64,000 bases of DNA from NCBI RefSeq assembly GCF_009857445.1, contig NZ_WWCN01000024.1, positions 1 to 64,000 on the forward strand, in the 5' to 3' direction. This stretch comes from Duganella flavida (GTDB lineage Bacteria > Pseudomonadota > Gammaproteobacteria > Burkholderiales > Burkholderiaceae_D). The notes under the pieces are model-generated. The model worked only from the letters and a program-made list of their open reading frames with translations, was not told the origin of the DNA and made no database searches. A program made the position numbers and the translations under genes. This document shows, in pieces, positions 59,771-64,000 of this stretch; position 1 is the first letter of the stretch, and each line of letters opens with the position of its first letter.

Positions 59771-61255
59771 ATGGCACCTACACCACAGCAGCCCCGCGTT
59801 GATACCCGCTCGTCCGACCTCGTAGTCAGGCCTTTCATCGGCGGTCAAACCGTCGAATGCGAGGGCGGCGCGTTACGGGACATCAATCCTTTCGATGGCA
59901 GTACCTATGCGATGGTTCAGCAGGGTGGTCGGTCGGAGATCGTAGCGGCTATCGGCCAAGCGCAGCAAGCGCAGCGCGCTTGGTTTGCCCTCGCACCGAA
60001 GCAGCGCGAAATCATCTTGTTCCAGGTTGCTAGTTCCCTGGAGGAGCGGCGCGAGGAACTCGTCGAAATTCTGATCAATGAAGGTGGCTCTACCGTTGGT
60101 AAAGCTAACTTCGAGGTCGGCGCTGCCGCCGACATGGTGCGCGGCGCGGCGGGGGAGTGCCGCCGGATTTGGGGCGAGACCATGTCGTCGGATGTCGAGG
60201 ACACGCTGTCGTTCACACTGCGCCGGCCGGTTGGCGTGGTTGCTGCCATCCTGCCGTTCAACTTCCCGCTGCTACTGGGGTCGAAGAAAATCGCGTTTGC
60301 CCTGGCTGCTGGCAATGGTGTCGTCATCAAGCCATCGCCGCACACGCCGGTGATTGGCCTGCGTATGGGCGAAATCTTCGAGGCGGCCGGCCTTCCAAAG
60401 GGGCTGGTTAATGTGGTTCCTTCCGACGCTGCTCTGTTCGCCGATACGGTACTCGAGCATCCAGGTGTGGCGATGCTGTCGTTCACTGGCTCCAGTGCCA
60501 TCGGTCGCGAACTGGCTGCGAAGGCGGGTACGCAACTCAAACGCGTGACGCTCGAACTGGGTGGCAAGAGCGCACTCGTGGTGCTGGCAGACGCTGACCT
60601 GGAGCATGCTGTCGATGCTGCCTGCTTTGGCATCTTGATGCACCAGGGCCAGATTTGCATGGCCAACTCCCGGGTGATCGTGGAGCAACCGCTGTACGAG
60701 CGTTTTGTTGAGCGGCTGACTCAGCGCTTCAATGCGGTTCCGCATGGCGACCCTCGCAATCCAGCAAACGTTGTTGGGCCGCTGATCCACGGTGCCAAGG
60801 TAGACCAGCTGAAGGCGCAACTTGCTGAAGCCTGTACCGAAGGTGCCCGGGTGGCATGTGGCGGCAAGGCCGAGGGCAGTGTCTTTGCCCCGACCGTGGT
60901 TGCCGATGTGACCTCCGCCGCCAAGATTTTCGATGCGGAGTGTTTTGGTCCCATCGTCTGCGTAACGCCAGCAGCCGATGCGGCCGAGGCCTTGGCCTTG
61001 GCAAATCAGAGCTCGTACGGCCTGTCGTCCGCCGTGATTACCAACGATCTCGCTAAGGCCATGATGTTCGTCGAAGGTCTCGAAGCTGGCATGGTGCACA
61101 TCAACGAAAGTACCGTCCATGATGAGCCTCTGGTTCCCTTCGGCGGCATCAAGGGAAGCGGCCTGGGGCGCGAGGGCGGTCGTCACTCCATCGAAGCGAT
61201 GACTGAACTCAAATGGGTAACCATGCGCAGTACTCGGCCACACGTCCCATTTTGA
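59771..61255 (+). CDS. Aldehyde dehydrogenase, vanillin/benzaldehyde dehydrogenase-like
   Basis: 494 aa, NAD(P)-dependent ALDH superfamily. The catalytic Glu262 lies in LELGGKSALV and Cys296 in GQICMANS. The cofactor-binding FTGSSAIGREL is also typical. It most resembles the benzaldehyde/vanillin dehydrogenase group. It lies 34 bases after the esterase gene, with GGAGATCGCTC before the ATG. A hairpin follows the gene, yet the DUF4267 gene is close enough to be read through. Confidence 0.88.
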   Translation: MAPTPQQPRVDTRSSDLVVRPFIGGQTVECEGGALRDINPFDGSTYAMVQQGGRSEIVAAIGQAQQAQRAWFALAPKQREIILFQVASSLEERREELVEILINEGGSTVGKANFEVGAAADMVRGAAGECRRIWGETMSSDVEDTLSFTLRRPVGVVAAILPFNFPLLLGSKKIAFALAAGNGVVIKPSPHTPVIGLRMGEIFEAAGLPKGLVNVVPSDAALFADTVLEHPGVAMLSFTGSSAIGRELAAKAGTQLKRVTLELGGKSALVVLADADLEHAVDAACFGILMHQGQICMANSRVIVEQPLYERFVERLTQRFNAVPHGDPRNPANVVGPLIHGAKVDQLKAQLAEACTEGARVACGGKAEGSVFAPTVVADVTSAAKIFDAECFGPIVCVTPAADAAEALALANQSSYGLSSAVITNDLAKAMMFVEGLEAGMVHINESTVHDEPLVPFGGIKGSGLGREGGRHSIEAMTELKWVTMRSTRPHVPF

Positions 61256-61267
61256 GCTAAAGCAGTT

Positions 61268-61310
61268 CTGGCTCAAGCGATCTTTTTGTGAGAGCCAGGT
61301 TTCTTAATTT
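61268..61310 (+). terminator. Hairpin with T-rich tail after the aldehyde dehydrogenase gene
   Basis: CTGGCTC (61268-61274) pairs with GAGCCAG (61292-61298), followed by GTTTCTTAATTTTG. Partial termination is plausible. Confidence 0.55.
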
Positions 61311-61381
61311 TGTTGTAAACCGCCGTCGTTTGTGCGGCATCCATTCGCTGGATCGTCCAGTTTTATTTAAAGGAAATTAGC

Positions 61382-61822
61382 ATGCGTAGCACCAATCAAC
61401 TGTCCTGGCAATCGCCTTATACCATCCTGACCCTGATCCTTGGTATCGCACTCGTATTTTTGGGCGCGAACTTTATGATCCAACCGCACGAAGGCGCCAC
61501 GGGCTACGGCTTGACCGTCGGAAGCATCGACGCCGATGGCCTGCTGCGTGCAAAGGGATTGCGTGACCTGGTCGCCGGCTTGTTCTTCTTCTGCCTGGTG
61601 ACCTTCTCCTCGACGCGCACGGTAGCGCTGTTCATGATGACCTCGACGCTGATTCCGTATGGCGATGCGTTGATCGTGGCCATGACGCCAGGCGCACCTG
61701 CATATGCTGTGCCGATGCACGCAGGTACGGCAACGTTCATGCTGATTCTCAGCGTGTTGATGCTGCGCCGTGCTTCGCGCAGTGTCGGCGTCGCAGGAAC
61801 GGCAGGAGCTGTGTCGGCTTGA
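61382..61822 (+). CDS. DUF4267 membrane protein
   Basis: 146 aa with four hydrophobic segments (TILTLILGIALVFLGANFMI, RDLVAGLFFFCLVTF, TVALFMMTSTLIPYGDALIV, TATFMLILSVLMLRR). The family mark RAKGLRDLVAGL and IPYGDALIV is present. DUF4267 has no assigned role but is frequent near catabolic genes. The start is preceded by AAAGGAAATTAGC. It is transcribed in the same direction as the esterase and ALDH genes. Confidence 0.75.
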   Translation: MRSTNQLSWQSPYTILTLILGIALVFLGANFMIQPHEGATGYGLTVGSIDADGLLRAKGLRDLVAGLFFFCLVTFSSTRTVALFMMTSTLIPYGDALIVAMTPGAPAYAVPMHAGTATFMLILSVLMLRRASRSVGVAGTAGAVSA

Positions 61823-62004
61823 TTTGGTCTGGTGCGCGGTGGTCGTGATGGCTGCCGCCACCAGATTGTTGTGCTCGTTTCGCGGTTTGACATCTTGGCC
61901 GCGTTGCGCTGATGGTTTCGATCGTAAGAACCTCGCTGGGTGGGCTCGATCACCAGTCCACCTTTCCGTTATAACAGCGCGAAAAGCGCGAATGGAGACA
62001 CGCA

Positions 62005-63690
62005 ATGATGAAACACCTTGTTCGTACCAACGAACGTACGCTGCCATGGCGGCAGACGGCAGTGGTAATGGCTGTACTCAGCGCTTTCGCAGCGCCTGCC
62101 TTTGCCACCGAGATCAACGTCGGGAACGACGATCTCAAAGTTCGCTGGGACACGACGCTAAAATACAGCACGGCGGCACGCGTCAAATCACCGGACTCCG
62201 TTTATTTGGACGCCCACAACGCGAATGGCGACGACGGCGACCGCAACTTCAAGCGTGGCGTGATATCTAATCGACTGGACGTATTCACCGAGCTGGACGC
62301 CATATGGCAAGACCGCTTCGGTGCCCGTGTCAGCGGCGCGGCGTTTTACGATTCCGTGTATAACAAGTCCAATGACAACCCCGGTTTTGCAGGGGGCGCA
62401 TTCCCGAACAACCTTTCCGCGCCGTACAACGAATTCACCAAGGACGCGCGTGACCGCATGGGGCGCAAGGCCGAATTGCTGGACGCGTTCGTGTTCGGCA
62501 AATTCGATGCCGGCGATACGCGGTTCGCCTTCCGCGCAGGCCAGCACAGCGTGCTGTGGGGCGAAAGTCTGTTCTTTGGTGCCAATGCGATCGCCGGCGG
62601 CATGATGCCCGTCGATGTGATCAAGCTGGTATCAGTCCCTGGTACGCAGTTCAAAGAAGCAATTCGGCCAGTGCCGATGATTTCAGGTACGGCGCAAGTC
62701 ACGCCGAACCTTTCGTTCGGCGCCTACTACCAGTTCCAGTGGCAGAAGTCACTTATTCCGCCTGCAGGTAGCTACCTGTCCAATACCGACTTCCTGGACG
62801 CCGGCGGCGAGCAGCTGCTGCTCGGCCCCGCAGGCGCGAACCGCTTGAGCAACCGCGAGCCCAAGAATTCGGGGCAGGGCGGGTTTGAAGTACGTTATCG
62901 TAGCGACGATACCGACTACGGCTTCTACGTCCTCCGCTTCCACGAAAAAACTCCGCAGGTAGTTCCGGTTTTGGCAATCGTACCGCCTTTCGGTCCGTTC
63001 CCAGTGAACTACTACCTGGCCTACAACCAGGACGTGACGGCATACGCGGTTAGCGCGAGCCACAGCTTTGGGCTGTACAACGTGGCGATCGAGGCCGGTG
63101 TTCATAAAAACTCGTCGCTCGCGTCCACGCAAGGTGTGGATGCCAGCGCGCTGGCGCCTCCGGGCGTGATTCCTCAGACTAATGTCACCGGCAACCCCGC
63201 GTATGCGACGGGGCATACCGCGCACGTAAATATCTCCACTTTAGCCACTCTCGATCAGAGCTTCCTCTGGCGCGAGGCCACTCTGCTCGCCGAGATTGCC
63301 TGGAACCGGACGCTGTCGATTACCAAGAACGCAGCTGCTGCAGACCCCAATTCGACGCGCGATGGTGCCGCCTTGCGCTTCGTGCTCGAACCTACGTATC
63401 GCGGCGTCTTCGCCGGAGTCGACCTGGGTGTGCCATTTGGCCTGGGCTGGGCACCCTACGGTTCCCGTCCGCTTGCGGCCGGCAGCCCGTCGGCGTGGAT
63501 CCCTCAAGGTGGCGGTGACATGAGCATCGGCCTTAACGGCAGCTTCCGGGATGCCTACAGGTTCACCGTGAACTTCACGCACTACTACGGCAGCAAGGCA
63601 CCGGTGACTTCGCCTTCCAACATTTTCCAATGGAAGCAAACTCTCGGTGATCGCGACTTCGTTTCGGCGTCGCTTCGGTACTCGTTCTGA
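62005..63690 (+). CDS. DUF1302 outer-membrane beta-barrel protein
   Basis: 561 aa with a long signal peptide (cleavage after FA in AAPAFATE). The family is recognised by LKVRWDTTLKYSTAARVK, FTELDAIWQDRFGARVS, an FRAGQHSVLWGESLFFGAN segment and a C-terminal Phe (SASLRYSF). DUF1302 proteins form predicted outer-membrane channels and pair with DUF1329 proteins. The pair is often found in operons for steroid or aromatic-ester breakdown. GGAG precedes the double ATG. Confidence 0.88.
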   Translation: MMKHLVRTNERTLPWRQTAVVMAVLSAFAAPAFATEINVGNDDLKVRWDTTLKYSTAARVKSPDSVYLDAHNANGDDGDRNFKRGVISNRLDVFTELDAIWQDRFGARVSGAAFYDSVYNKSNDNPGFAGGAFPNNLSAPYNEFTKDARDRMGRKAELLDAFVFGKFDAGDTRFAFRAGQHSVLWGESLFFGANAIAGGMMPVDVIKLVSVPGTQFKEAIRPVPMISGTAQVTPNLSFGAYYQFQWQKSLIPPAGSYLSNTDFLDAGGEQLLLGPAGANRLSNREPKNSGQGGFEVRYRSDDTDYGFYVLRFHEKTPQVVPVLAIVPPFGPFPVNYYLAYNQDVTAYAVSASHSFGLYNVAIEAGVHKNSSLASTQGVDASALAPPGVIPQTNVTGNPAYATGHTAHVNISTLATLDQSFLWREATLLAEIAWNRTLSITKNAAAADPNSTRDGAALRFVLEPTYRGVFAGVDLGVPFGLGWAPYGSRPLAAGSPSAWIPQGGGDMSIGLNGSFRDAYRFTVNFTHYYGSKAPVTSPSNIFQWKQTLGDRDFVSASLRYSF

Positions 63691-63703
63691 ACGGAGACAT
63701 ACA

Positions 63704-64000
63704 ATGAATCTGACTTACCAACGCATCGCGGCCACCGCCGCACTCGTCTTTAGTGCAGGCTCGGCAATGGCCACTGCGACGCCTGAAGAAGCAGCACAGC
63801 TCAAGACCACGCTGACCCCCTTCGGTTCCGAGCGTGCCGGCAATAAGGAGGGCACCATTCCTGCATGGACCGGTGCTCCGACTCCTGGTGCCGATATCGT
63901 CAATGGCCGGCGGGGCGACCCGTTCGCCAACGAGAAGCCGCTGTACTCTGTCACCGCCAAGAACTTGGATCAGTACGCTGACAAGGTGAGCGAGGGCTTC
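63704..64000 (+). CDS. DUF1329 lipid-binding-like protein (partial, runs off the window)
   Basis: The first 99 residues of a DUF1329 protein, with signal peptide (MNLTYQRIAATAALVFSAGS) and the family's N-terminal LTPFGSERAGNKEGTIPAWTG motif. DUF1329 proteins resemble LolA-like periplasmic carriers and are encoded with DUF1302 barrels. The start follows ACGGAG with a normal spacing. The 3' end is beyond 64000. Confidence 0.88.
   Translation, partial: MNLTYQRIAATAALVFSAGSAMATATPEEAAQLKTTLTPFGSERAGNKEGTIPAWTGAPTPGADIVNGRRGDPFANEKPLYSVTAKNLDQYADKVSEGF

Noticed and set aside
58051-59838. 595-codon antisense frame opposite the CocE-type hydrolase gene
   Set aside because: No start context, composition typical of a shadow, and the plus-strand protein is well supported.
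1-64000. CRISPR array
   Set aside because: No regularly spaced direct repeats of 23-40 bases were seen anywhere in the window.

Overview
The window comes from a betaproteobacterial chromosome, most likely Burkholderiales and by overall gene style Oxalobacteraceae (Massilia/Duganella/Janthinobacterium relatives). The genus is inference. The first 72 bases are the 3' end of a 5S rRNA gene of betaproteobacterial type, so the window begins just downstream of an rRNA operon. A conserved-looking block follows (1-7245): a giant propeller sensor kinase, a DUF1840 protein, a lipoprotein, an M1 aminopeptidase lipoprotein and the C-terminal third of the competence ATPase comM/yifB. comM is cut off abruptly at about 7245, and everything to the right looks like accessory DNA. 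comM is a known integration hotspot in other bacteria.

Region 7.2-20.3 kb is a gene-poor-in-annotation, defence-like stretch. It holds five proteins of about 200-250 aa that I read as one diverged family (three clear tandem-type paralogues with matching upstream regions, plus two weaker relatives), a small HTH protein, an orphan Dam-type DNA adenine methyltransferase, a DUF7673 protein, a gamma-glutamylcyclotransferase-like protein, an ApeA-type HEPN protein with an intact R-x4-H motif, and a stand-alone OLD-like TOPRIM protein.

Region 20.4-33.1 kb is a complete aromatic-ring meta-cleavage operon. It is read from one strong promoter with a 24-bp perfect palindrome at the transcription start and a divergent TetR regulator. 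It encodes a naphthalene-dioxygenase-like alpha/beta oxygenase with Rieske ferredoxin and 2Fe-2S/FAD reductase, a dihydrodiol dehydrogenase, a two-subunit LigAB-type extradiol dioxygenase, a meta-cleavage hydrolase, hydratase, aldolase and acylating acetaldehyde dehydrogenase. A nitronate-monooxygenase-like protein and a feruloyl-CoA-synthetase-like ligase are also in the operon.

Region 33.3-45.8 kb is a sensing and uptake block. Three porin + small PstS-like periplasmic protein pairs are present; one is followed by a PAS histidine kinase, one by a chemoreceptor, and one stands alone. A divergent SBP_bac_3 protein, an HNH nuclease and a zinc metallopeptidase are interspersed.

Region 45.9-64 kb mixes small catabolic or stress genes (NIPSNAP, DoxX, cupin, glyoxalase I, a duplicated YdhR protein), three TetR regulators each with visible inverted-repeat sites, and an esterase-aldehyde dehydrogenase-DUF4267-DUF1302-DUF1329 operon running off the right edge. 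It also carries conflict-type genes: an HNH protein, a three-gene operon with an HExxH protein, and an AT-rich HEPN-like gene lodged between two copies of a duplicated periplasmic binding protein gene. The whole reads as an accessory region that combines uptake, sensing and oxidation of aromatic compounds with scattered single-gene defence candidates.
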